DNA of 52,449 bases from Candidatus Moranbacteria bacterium UBA1302 (GTDB taxonomy: Bacteria; Patescibacteriota; Minisyncoccia; Moranbacterales; UBA1568), in assembly GCA_002307715.1 (NCBI GenBank), contig DBUA01000035.1, positions 1 to 52,449 on the forward strand. The letters run 5' to 3'. Within the stretch, counting starts at the first letter, position 1; every line of letters begins with the position of its first letter. The notes beneath the pieces were generated by a model, which saw only the letters and a list, made by a program, of their open reading frames with translations, was not told the DNA's origin and ran no database searches. Of the stretch, positions 39,024 to 47,031 are shown piece by piece. The position numbers were made by a program, and so were the translations under genes.

Positions 39024-40544
39024 ATGTCTTCAAAAGTATATTCAGCGGCCACTATCGGCCTTGAAAGCGTTCCTGTCGAAGTTGAAGTTGATGTGTTGCC
39101 TCAAGGACTACATCATTTTACTTTGGTAGGACTTCCCGATACAGCTATCAAGGAATCACGTGATCGTGTGAGTGCAGCGATTAAGAATAGTGGATTTAAA
39201 CCTCCGCATCAGCATGGACGCATCACTGTTAATTTGGCACCGGCGGATCTCCCAAAAAATACTCCGATTTATGATCTTCCGATGGCGCTTGGTTTTTTGT
39301 TGGCTACCAAACAACTTTCATTTGATCATAGGAAAAAACTCTTCGTGGGGGAGCTTGCTCTTGATGGTTCGGTGAGGCGTGTCCAGGGAGCATTGCCGAT
39401 CGCTCTATTCGCTCAGGAACAAGGTTTTGATGAAGTGTATGTTCCGACGGAGAATGCTGATGAGGCAGCATTGGTCGATGGTATAAGAGTTATGCCGGTT
39501 AGGCATCTGTTGGATGTCGCTCGGCATTTGAGAGGTGAGTCAGTAATGGAGCCGTTCACTCGAAAGGCCGAGATATTTGAACCCACATCGGATCAATCGA
39601 CGTTGGATATGTCGTATGTGCGCGGTCAAGAACATGCCAAAAGAGCCCTGGAAATAGCGGCTGCCGGAGGGCATAATGTGTTATTTATCGGGCCGCCAGG
39701 AAGCGGGAAAACATTGCTGGCCCAGACATTGCCGACCATTTTGCCACGTCTCGATTTTGAGGAGAGTCTTGAAGTGACGAAGATATTTTCAGTAGCGGGA
39801 AGATTATCTCGTAAAGATGCGCTTGTAAAGGAGCGGCCGTTTCGAGCGCCGCATCATACGGCGAGCGCTGTGGCGTTAATCGGTGGCGGAGCTTTCCCGA
39901 AACCGGGAGAGATCAGTTTGGCACATAGGGGCGTATTATTTCTTGACGAGTTCGCCGAGTTTTCTCGTGCTGTGCTTGAAAATCTCCGACAACCATTGGA
40001 AGATGGTTGTGTCACGGTTTCTCGAGCCAAAGGGTCGTTGCATTTTCCATCGCGATTTATGTTGGTTGCCGCAATGAATCCTTGCCCGTGCGGATATGCG
40101 GGCGATCCGGAACATATGTGTTCGTGTTCGCCGCATCAAGCGGCTAAATATCGCCAGAAAATATCAGGACCGATCATGGATCGTATCGATCTTCACGTCG
40201 AAGTGCCTCGGCTGAAAATTGAAAAGCTTGATGAATCAACATCGGATGCTGAACCGAGCACAGCCATTCGAGAACGTGTTGAGAAAGCGCGAGCAATGCA
40301 GAAAGTCCGTTTTGCGGAACCAAAAACTAATGCTGAGATGTCATCGCAGATGGTGAAGAAACATTGCACGTTGGATGATGCTTCGAAAGAGCTTGTGCGT
40401 GCGGCTGTTTCAAAACTCCAGCTTTCTGCACGTGGCTACATGCGGGTTCTCAAGGTGGCGAGGACAATCGCTGACCTCGTGGAAGCGGAACATATCGCGC
40501 CGTCGCATATCGCTGAAGCGCTCCAGTATCGGTTCAAGGATTGA
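39024..40544 (+). CDS. comM: YifB/ComM-family Mg-chelatase-like AAA+ ATPase
   Basis: 506 residues from the MSSKVYSAATIGLES methionine, four bases after the lspA stop. ComM is a hexameric helicase that promotes branch migration during natural transformation. An N-terminal Lon-protease-like domain (DVLPQGLHHFTLVGLPD, LPMALGFLLA) precedes the AAA+ core: Walker A GPPGSGKT, the Mg-chelatase signature FRAPHHTASAVALIGGG, Walker B GVLFLDEFAEF, and a zinc-binding-like NPCPCGYAGDPEHMCSC insert. A C-terminal Mg_chelatase_C domain follows (SARGYMRVLKVARTIADL). This hints at DNA uptake ability. Confidence 0.94.
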   Translation: MSSKVYSAATIGLESVPVEVEVDVLPQGLHHFTLVGLPDTAIKESRDRVSAAIKNSGFKPPHQHGRITVNLAPADLPKNTPIYDLPMALGFLLATKQLSFDHRKKLFVGELALDGSVRRVQGALPIALFAQEQGFDEVYVPTENADEAALVDGIRVMPVRHLLDVARHLRGESVMEPFTRKAEIFEPTSDQSTLDMSYVRGQEHAKRALEIAAAGGHNVLFIGPPGSGKTLLAQTLPTILPRLDFEESLEVTKIFSVAGRLSRKDALVKERPFRAPHHTASAVALIGGGAFPKPGEISLAHRGVLFLDEFAEFSRAVLENLRQPLEDGCVTVSRAKGSLHFPSRFMLVAAMNPCPCGYAGDPEHMCSCSPHQAAKYRQKISGPIMDRIDLHVEVPRLKIEKLDESTSDAEPSTAIRERVEKARAMQKVRFAEPKTNAEMSSQMVKKHCTLDDASKELVRAAVSKLQLSARGYMRVLKVARTIADLVEAEHIAPSHIAEALQYRFKD

Positions 40545-40575
40545 TGATAAGGAAGATAAAGCAGAATCGGTACGT

Positions 40576-41550
40576 ATGATTCAGGCATGTTTATTACGAC
40601 GCATGTTTACGAAAAAGATATGCTGGTTGGCTGTATCAGTCGGGCTTGTTTTGTTCGTGTATGCGTATTATGAGTATAAGTATCAGCCATCAGCATGGGA
40701 ACTTGCGAGTGCTTATAAAAGCATAGTCATTATCGATGATGGCATAGAATGGCATGATACGACAGACGCGGAGACCGTAGGGGATTTTTTGAATCGAGCA
40801 GGCCTTATTTTGGGAGAAGAAGACAGAGTTGCTCCGGGCTATGATGAGAAGCTGTTGGTCGGAACAGATATAATTATTCATCGCGCAAAGACGGTATCAA
40901 TCGCTTCTGATGGCGGGACGAGGGAATGGCAGACGCTTTCCGGCACCGTTGAGGAAGCGCTTACGGATGCAGGAATCGCGCTTGACGAGGATGATATCGT
41001 GAAGCCGGAACGGGAGGAAGCGGTGCATGACGGTATGAAGATTTCGGTCATTCGTGTCGAAATCCGCGAGGAATCCGTTGAGAAGGCGGTTGCTTTCGAT
41101 AAGACGGCAAATGAGGATGATACGCTTTCGTGGAGGAAGACGATTGTGACCCAGAAAGGCGAGAATGGCATCGATCGGTTGACGTATCGTGTCAGTTCTC
41201 ATGATGGGAAAGAGGTGAGCAGAAAACTTATTCAAACTGAGCGGATAAAGGATCCTGTAACAGAGATTACGACGCAGGGAACGTATGTGAAAGTCGGGAA
41301 AAGCCACAGCGGAGGCGCTTCGTGGTATGCTTATACGGGAACGATGTCAGCTGCTAACCCATGGTTGCCATTGGGAAGCTATGTGAAAGTGACGAATACA
41401 GCAAATGGCAAAAGCGTCATCGTGAAGATCAATGATCGAGGCCCGTTTGTCGGTGGGCGCATCGTTGATCTTGATAAGGTAGCATTTCAGAAAATCGCCT
41501 CGCTTGGCGCCGGTGTCATTAATGTGAAGATGGAAGAAATAGAGAATTAA
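40576..41550 (+). CDS. Cell-wall protein with DUF348-type repeats, G5 domain and RlpA-like double-psi barrel
   Basis: 324 residues from ATG 40576. One membrane helix near the N-terminus (about 14-32) anchors the protein. Two DUF348-like repeats (ETVGDFLNRAGLILGEED and TVEEALTDAGIALDEDD) are followed by a G5-like segment (ITTQGTYVKVGKSHSG) and a C-terminal RlpA-like barrel (GGASWYAYTG, LPLGSYVKVTN, VIVKINDRGPFVGGR, IVDLDKVAF). The order is that of YabE/Rpf-like proteins, in which a muralytic 3D domain is replaced here by an RlpA barrel. It probably acts on peptidoglycan. rsmA begins six bases after its stop. Confidence 0.88.
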   Translation: MIQACLLRRMFTKKICWLAVSVGLVLFVYAYYEYKYQPSAWELASAYKSIVIIDDGIEWHDTTDAETVGDFLNRAGLILGEEDRVAPGYDEKLLVGTDIIIHRAKTVSIASDGGTREWQTLSGTVEEALTDAGIALDEDDIVKPEREEAVHDGMKISVIRVEIREESVEKAVAFDKTANEDDTLSWRKTIVTQKGENGIDRLTYRVSSHDGKEVSRKLIQTERIKDPVTEITTQGTYVKVGKSHSGGASWYAYTGTMSAANPWLPLGSYVKVTNTANGKSVIVKINDRGPFVGGRIVDLDKVAFQKIASLGAGVINVKMEEIEN

Positions 41551-41555
41551 CGCTT

Positions 41556-42359
41556 ATGGAGAAAGTAAGAGCCAAAAAATCTCTGGGACAGAATTTCCTC
41601 AATGATTTTGAAATCATCGGACGCATATTTGAGGCGGCGGAAATCCAGCAATCTGATTATGTGCTCGAGATAGGGCCAGGGACGGGTGCGTTGACATTCC
41701 GGCTTTCTGATCGCGTGGAAAAACTTGTCGCAATCGAGCTCGATCATCAGTTAGTGGAACGATTGCAGCAGCATTTTGTGGATTCGCAGAATGTTTCTAT
41801 TCTTGAAGGAAATATCTTGGATGTCCATCTTGAGGAGCTTCTGCATGCGATCGGATATGCAGAACATCCGTATAAGATCGTTGCGAATATCCCGTATTAC
41901 ATTACGGCGCCAATCATTCGGACGCTTTTGGCTCTCAAGCATCAGCCAGTGTCGATGACGCTCATGGTACAGAATGAAGTCGCTGATCGTCTTGCGGCAC
42001 AGCCAGGAAGCATGAGTCTGCTTTCGGTGATGGCTCAGTTTTATGCGGAGGTGGAGAAAAAATTCGTCGTACCGAAAGAGGCATTTGATCCGGTTCCGAA
42101 AGTAGAGAGCGCCATTATCCATATCATTCCGAAACGTTCGTACGATAAAGATAAGGATAGACGGGTGTTTCGTCTAGTGCGAGCAGGCTTCTCGGCGAGA
42201 CGGAAGACGCTGGTAAATAATCTTTCATCGAGCCTTATGATTTCACGCGACGATGCGACGCGTCTTATGGAAAGTATCGGTCTTCGAAAAGATATTCGCG
42301 CCCAAGCGCTTGCTGTGGATGATTGGGAAAGGCTCGCAGCGATATGGCCTGAAGCGTGA
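41556..42359 (+). CDS. rsmA: 16S rRNA dimethyladenosine transferase (RsmA/KsgA)
   Basis: 267 residues. Dimethylates the two adjacent adenosines near the 3' end of 16S rRNA using S-adenosylmethionine, a late checkpoint in small-subunit assembly. Clear motifs: KKSLGQNFLND, VLEIGPGTGALTFRL (SAM loop), VAIELDH, and the catalytic NIPYYITAPIIR. Followed by a terminator facing the converging UbiA-family gene. Confidence 0.97.
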   Translation: MEKVRAKKSLGQNFLNDFEIIGRIFEAAEIQQSDYVLEIGPGTGALTFRLSDRVEKLVAIELDHQLVERLQQHFVDSQNVSILEGNILDVHLEELLHAIGYAEHPYKIVANIPYYITAPIIRTLLALKHQPVSMTLMVQNEVADRLAAQPGSMSLLSVMAQFYAEVEKKFVVPKEAFDPVPKVESAIIHIIPKRSYDKDKDRRVFRLVRAGFSARRKTLVNNLSSSLMISRDDATRLMESIGLRKDIRAQALAVDDWERLAAIWPEA

Positions 42360-42367
42360 TTTCTCAG

Positions 42368-42402
42368 AAGCGGTCTCACCGGATGGAGGGGCCGCTTTTT
42401 TA
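42368..42402 (+). terminator. Terminator after rsmA
   Basis: AAGCGG (42368-42373) / CCGCTT (42392-42397) with a long loop, followed by a T tract. Confidence 0.5.
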
Positions 42403-44025
42403 GAATAAGATAGCGAGTATCATGAAGCCGTAGAGTATGGTGATGCCAAGGATGACTCCGGGCAGTTTTCGGAAGGAAACGAAGGAAGCATTCGTGTCGG
42501 TACCGCGTTGCATCGCCCAAAAAGCGAGACTGCCGGAAAATATTGCCGGAAGAAATAGCCGGTCATCACGGAGAATAAAGGGACTTGAAACGAAGAGGAT
42601 GAACATGAGGCTTCCGAGGATGAGTGCGGCATTCTGCGTACCAAGGATAACAGGCAGCGTATACACTCCATCTGCTCGGTCTCCCTCGACATCCTTGAAG
42701 TCTTTGATAGGAAGGCAGAGCGTGTAGGCGGCCAAGAGGAAAAGACTTATTGGAAGAGGAAGCGAATGGAGATTCTGATCTGGTGCGATGATCAGATATC
42801 CCGAGCAGAAGACGAGCATACCGGCAGCAGCAGCGATGAGCGTTGCGATGATCGGGAAACGCTTGAGGCGAAGCGGTTCAGCGGAATAGATCCATGCCAG
42901 TGATTGATAACATAGGATGAGCAAGAGCGCTTGGAAGCTCATGATGCCGGCGAAGAGCAGTGAAGCGGCGAAAAAGAAAATGCCGAAAGCCCGGTATGTT
43001 TCTGGTGGAATGGCCTGACGGATAAGCGGACGGTCGGGATTGGTCTTTTGATCGATCCGTATGTCGTAGAGGTCATTCATGATGACTGAAGCGAGCCAAG
43101 CGCTTTCGACAGCGGCTAATATGACAAATGCGCCTGCAAAATGGAACAGATCGAGGCGGATGAACGTATCGGAAAAGAAGAATGCTAATGCCATGCCGAT
43201 AGCTAAGAGGCCGCCGTGCCAAACTAGCTGGGGAAATCGAGCATTTTTCCAGAGAGCGATAAAATATTTTGGCGTGTTTTTCCAAAGCGTAGCGCCGATG
43301 AGCGCCATGGATAATATTGCGTAGACAATGCTCATTTTTACGTTTAAGACGCTTCGGAAATCAGTAATATCGTGTGAGAATATGCGTTCAGGCGAAAGAA
43401 AGAGCGCGGCAACATCGGTAGCGTTGATAGCAAAGAATCCTTTTTGAAAACTGAGGACAGCCAGTGTTATCCATGATGGGAAAGTGCCGAGTATGAAGAG
43501 TATGGAATAGGTGCCGAGCGCTGAAAGCAGCGCTTTTTTCCAATCTGATTTAGCGTAGGCATAAAGACCCATCAGAAGCGTGACAAGTACGGTTTCGACA
43601 CGTACGCCATACGTAATACCGATTTCTGGCGTATCACCGAAGAGTGTGAAGAAACGGATGATAAGGCCGCGGAATCCATCGAATTCATAGAAGCTCCAAA
43701 AATTCGTTCCATGGAAGATGATGGTATCGATGATGGGAGGTGTGAGAATGATGAGAAATCCACAGAGAAGGATATTAGCAGCTTTCCCGATGGTTGTGGC
43801 ACCAGCAAAACGTACTAGTGGAAGTATGAGCAGAAAAGCGCAGAGAAAGAAGAGAAATGTGTGTGAAAATTCAAAGAAGAGAAATGAAAAAGGATGTGTC
43901 TTGAAGAGTCCGAGGGCGTTTTCGACGGTGAGGCGGGCGATGATGAGAGCTGTGAATGACGCGATGAATGCGGGCAATGTGAGAGAGGTGTTTTCAATAG
44001 CAGCGATGAATCGATTGAAGCGCAT
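42400..44025 (-). CDS. UbiA-family prenyltransferase-like membrane protein with an extra N-terminal membrane domain
   Basis: 541 residues from the MRFNRFIAAIENTSL methionine (GGAAAG lies five bases upstream). The C-terminal ~260 residues are a UbiA-type domain with both diphosphate-binding Asp motifs: NDLYDIRID at about 317-325 and KDFKDVEGD at about 441-449. Such enzymes join a prenyl chain to an aromatic or sugar acceptor inside the membrane. The first ~280 residues add about six to eight further hydrophobic helices that I do not recognise. A normal UbiA protein is about 290 residues, so this is a fusion or a large extension. Substrates are unknown. Confidence 0.85.
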   Translation of the reverse strand: MRFNRFIAAIENTSLTLPAFIASFTALIIARLTVENALGLFKTHPFSFLFFEFSHTFLFFLCAFLLILPLVRFAGATTIGKAANILLCGFLIILTPPIIDTIIFHGTNFWSFYEFDGFRGLIIRFFTLFGDTPEIGITYGVRVETVLVTLLMGLYAYAKSDWKKALLSALGTYSILFILGTFPSWITLAVLSFQKGFFAINATDVAALFLSPERIFSHDITDFRSVLNVKMSIVYAILSMALIGATLWKNTPKYFIALWKNARFPQLVWHGGLLAIGMALAFFFSDTFIRLDLFHFAGAFVILAAVESAWLASVIMNDLYDIRIDQKTNPDRPLIRQAIPPETYRAFGIFFFAASLLFAGIMSFQALLLILCYQSLAWIYSAEPLRLKRFPIIATLIAAAAGMLVFCSGYLIIAPDQNLHSLPLPISLFLLAAYTLCLPIKDFKDVEGDRADGVYTLPVILGTQNAALILGSLMFILFVSSPFILRDDRLFLPAIFSGSLAFWAMQRGTDTNASFVSFRKLPGVILGITILYGFMILAILF

Positions 44026-44158
44026 AGTGCTTTCCATTAGGAATACTGTATTGATATGGTAGCACTTGCTGGCTGAAGGGCACAACGTCCGATAGAGCGC
44101 TGCGGCGTAATATGGTAAAATACGTTGGTTCTGCGCTTATCCATTATCTTTTTGAATC

Positions 44159-46402
44159 ATGAAATTCTGGGAACGAGGTTTGAATCCTGAACAGCGTCGA
44201 GCCGTCCTTCAAACGGAAGGTCCAGTGCTTATCTTAGCCGGCGCAGGCTCCGGAAAAACTAAGACGCTGACGCATCGCATCGCCTATCTTCTGGATGAGA
44301 AGAAAGTGCCTCCAACGCATATTCTAGCCGTGACATTTACGAACAAGGCAGCGCAAGAAATGCGTGAGCGCATCGAGACGCTTCTTTCCAAAAGCGCAGC
44401 CGCTGAATATGGATTTGTGGCTATTCCTCAATACATCGGAACATTTCATAATATCTGTTGTCGTATTCTTCGGCGAGAAATCGAAACGCTTGGATACAGT
44501 AAGAATTTCAATATAGTCGATAGTTCCGACCAGGAAGCGCTCGTCAAGAAAGCGATGCGTGAGCTCGAGATCGATCCAGACCAGGTGAAGCCGCGCGCTG
44601 TCCTTGATGCTATCTCGCGTGCTAAGAATGCTTTCAAGAGCGAGGAGCAGTTCATGCTCGAGGCCGGTAGCTATTTCGAAGAGATTATCGCCCGGGTTTA
44701 CACGGCCTATCAGAAGGCGCTCCGTGCGGGGAACAGTCTCGATTTCGACGATCTCATTATGCTCACAGTCCGGCTTTTCCAGGAGCATCCAGAGGTACTT
44801 GCACGTTATCAGGATATTTTCCGTTATGTCATGGTCGACGAGTATCAGGACACCAATTATCCGCAGTATCTTTTGGTGACACTTCTCGCAGGCAAGCATA
44901 AGAACATCTTCGTTATCGGTGATGACTATCAGTCAATTTATGGTTGGCGTCAAGCGGATATCCGCAATATCCTCAATTTTGAGAAGGACTATCCGGAAGC
45001 AGCGGTCATTACGCTCGATCAGAATTATCGCTCGACGCAGATCATTCTTGATGCGGCGCATGGCGTTATCGAGCGCAACAAGAACCAGCGTCATAAGAAG
45101 CTTTGGACCGAAGGGAAGGGTGGTGACCTGATCGCACTCGTGCCGGCCGAAGACGAAGAGGCAGAAGCGCGTTTCGTGGCAGAGACGATTGCACGCGAGC
45201 AGAAAGAAGGAAAGAAGTTCAGCGACTTCGCTGTGCTCTATCGTACCAATGCACAGTCCCGCATGATCGAAGAAATGTTCCTTCGGCATTCGGTGGAGTA
45301 TCGTATCGTGGGCGGACTCAAGTTTTATCAGCGCAAGGAAGTGAAGGATATGGTTGCGTATGTGAGGCTCCTCGAGAATCCTCGCGACATGCTCGCGCTT
45401 GAGCGGGTCATCAATGAACCCAAGCGAGGTTTGGGCGATGCGACGCTCGCCCGCTGGACCAGTTTCGCCCGTACGAATGACCTTGATTTCTTCGAGGCTG
45501 CGTATCGGATGACACCAGAAACGAGCGATCTCCGTGAAGGCAAGATCAAGGCGATTCGCGAGTTCTCAGATGTTTTTATCAAGCTTCGCCTCGAGATGGG
45601 CGAGTATCCTGATCTCAAGCTACCGGAGCTGCTTGATAAGATCGGTCGCGCGAGCGGCTATGTCAGTAGTCTCAATGACGGTACAGCGGAAGGCGAGGCG
45701 CGAGAGGAGAACGTGCGCGAGCTCCTCACCGTTGCCAAGAAGCATGACGACTTGCCGCTTGCCGAAGCGCTCCACCTGTTTCTCGAAGAAGTGGCACTTT
45801 CTTCCGATACCGATGAGATCAGCCGCAATACTGATGCAGTCCATGTGATGACACTCCACAGCGCCAAGGGTCTCGAGTTTCCGACGGTCTTCATCCTCGG
45901 CCTTGAAGAAGGTATCTTCCCACATTCGCGCGCGCAGCTTTCGCAGGCAGAGCTTGAGGAAGAGCGCCGACTCATGTATGTAGGACTGACTCGTGCCAAG
46001 GAGCACGTGTATCTCCTTCATACCGAGAGCCGCACTATCTTCGGTTCGACTCAAATCAATCCACCATCGCGCTTCATCGCGGAGATTCCGGCCGATCTGA
46101 TTGAAGAGCGCGACCGCGTGAGCTCCGGTATGATGGGCAAGAAATATTTCCAGCGGTCATTCCAGCGCTATCCGTCTGCACCAAAAAAGAAGCTTGCTGC
46201 TCCGGTAGCAAAATCAGAAAGCGTCGCACCGGCAGGCGCGCCGCTTCAGCTTGGCGAGGTACGCCCAGGAGATATGGTGGAGCATCCGCAGTTCGGCTCG
46301 GGGCTCATCGTCTCGATCGCAGGCACGCTCGCGACCATCGCCTTCAAACGCGCAGGCGTGAAGAAGATGATGCTCGGCGTCGCTCCGCTTACGAAGGTAT
46401 AA
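44159..46402 (+). CDS. pcrA: ATP-dependent DNA helicase UvrD/PcrA (superfamily 1)
   Basis: 747 residues. 3'-5' helicase for repair and conflict resolution. Motifs in order: Q motif LNPEQRRAVL, Walker A GAGSGKT (28-34), TFTNKAAQEM (Ia), VMVDEYQDTN (II), GDDYQSIYGWRQAD (III), LDQNYRSTQ (IV), VMTLHSAKGLEFPTVFILGL (V) and EERRLMYVGLTRAKEHVYLL (VI). The end carries a Tudor-like RNA-polymerase-interacting domain (RPGDMVEHPQFGSGLIVSI), as in PcrA. An extended -10 (TGGTAAAAT near 44113-44121) lies upstream. GC content rises in this gene. Confidence 0.97.
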   Translation: MKFWERGLNPEQRRAVLQTEGPVLILAGAGSGKTKTLTHRIAYLLDEKKVPPTHILAVTFTNKAAQEMRERIETLLSKSAAAEYGFVAIPQYIGTFHNICCRILRREIETLGYSKNFNIVDSSDQEALVKKAMRELEIDPDQVKPRAVLDAISRAKNAFKSEEQFMLEAGSYFEEIIARVYTAYQKALRAGNSLDFDDLIMLTVRLFQEHPEVLARYQDIFRYVMVDEYQDTNYPQYLLVTLLAGKHKNIFVIGDDYQSIYGWRQADIRNILNFEKDYPEAAVITLDQNYRSTQIILDAAHGVIERNKNQRHKKLWTEGKGGDLIALVPAEDEEAEARFVAETIAREQKEGKKFSDFAVLYRTNAQSRMIEEMFLRHSVEYRIVGGLKFYQRKEVKDMVAYVRLLENPRDMLALERVINEPKRGLGDATLARWTSFARTNDLDFFEAAYRMTPETSDLREGKIKAIREFSDVFIKLRLEMGEYPDLKLPELLDKIGRASGYVSSLNDGTAEGEAREENVRELLTVAKKHDDLPLAEALHLFLEEVALSSDTDEISRNTDAVHVMTLHSAKGLEFPTVFILGLEEGIFPHSRAQLSQAELEEERRLMYVGLTRAKEHVYLLHTESRTIFGSTQINPPSRFIAEIPADLIEERDRVSSGMMGKKYFQRSFQRYPSAPKKKLAAPVAKSESVAPAGAPLQLGEVRPGDMVEHPQFGSGLIVSIAGTLATIAFKRAGVKKMMLGVAPLTKV

Positions 46403-46422
46403 AATCAGAGAAGCAAAGAAAA

Positions 46423-46454
46423 AACGGGCGATAGAAGATTCTCTATCGCCCGTT
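46423..46454 (-). terminator. Terminator of the truncated nicotinamide phosphoribosyltransferase gene
   Basis: A 13-bp stem (46423-46435 with 46442-46454; GGGCGATAGA core). The T run lies on the minus-strand side, so it belongs to the minus-strand remnant just upstream, and it also lies at the end of the helicase gene. Confidence 0.7.
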
Positions 46455-46466
46455 GTGCTTGCCGGC

Positions 46467-46829
46467 TCATGCCTTTGCGGCACGGGCACTGATGTCAGCG
46501 AAGGACTGTTCGCGGACGAGCTCGCCGTTCTCGAAGACAGTCTCGAGCAGGTCTTCGCCCGGAGCGCTTTCGCGGACCGTGGCGAACCCCGAGGCGTCGC
46601 GGATGAGTTTCATCCGTCCGGCCTTGGAGCGCTTGCCCGGGTCGGTGACCGGATCCTTCATGGCATCCTGCCAGCCGCTCTCGTCTTCGGTTGCAGAGCA
46701 CTTGAAGGCGAACTTGCAGGTATCGCGATCTACCTTCTGGAGTAGCCTGCCGCCGGAGCCGAAGGCAATGTTGTCAGCCGCCCAGCCAAGCTCTATGCCT
46801 TCTCCGACCGCAAACTGAAAATCATCGAC
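46467..46829 (-). pseudogene. nadV: 3' fragment of a nicotinamide phosphoribosyltransferase gene (NadV/NAMPT)
   Basis: About 120 in-frame codons match the C-terminus of NadV/NAMPT: DNIAFGSGGRLLQKVDRD, CKFAFKCSAT, MKDPVTDPGKRSKAGRMKL and DLLETVFENGELV. The full enzyme is about 460-490 residues and makes NMN from nicotinamide. The 5' three quarters, including the catalytic and phosphoribosyl sites, are missing: homology stops near 46815 and the frame runs into unrelated sequence. The fragment is GC-richer than most of the window and still has its terminator. It abuts the decayed recombinase tail, which suggests that a rearrangement removed the front of the gene. Confidence 0.8.
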
Positions 46830-46870
46830 GTGCTGTGATATGAGGAATAAAAAAAGAGGCGGTCATCCGG

Positions 46871-46923
46871 TCACTTCTTTTTTCTTTTTCTATGAAAGCT
46901 TTTAAGGATTTCTTTGAGGTGTT
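46871..46923. repeat. Copy A of a direct repeat of the xerD 3' end
   Basis: 46871-46923 matches 48909-48961 at about 48 of 53 positions by eye, same orientation. The flanking A/T-rich hairpin that terminates xerD is present in degenerate form beside this copy too. Confidence 0.75.
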
Positions 46924-46976
46924 TGTGTGTGAAAAGATGATGTTTGGTGTTGTACTGTTGAGGTAATCCCGCTTTT
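46874..46976 (-). pseudogene. Decayed C-terminal remnant of an XerD-like recombinase gene
   Basis: In the minus frame the last codons read HLKEILKSFHRKRKKK and stop, closely matching the end of the intact recombinase at 48909 (RLKEIHKNFHGKRKKK). Slightly upstream, in another frame, SGITSTVQ recalls the SSITTTQV of the intact protein. It is therefore a frameshifted fragment with everything before the last ~35 residues lost. Confidence 0.65.
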
Positions 46977-47031
46977 TATAGAGGGTTTTTTTGTGATATT
47001 ATAAACATTATAAGGCTTGACATATATAGTT

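Noticed and set aside
46455..46818. Plus-strand frames of 96-121 codons opposite the nadV fragment
   Set aside because: They are shadows of a GC-rich gene; only the minus strand shows clear NAMPT similarity.
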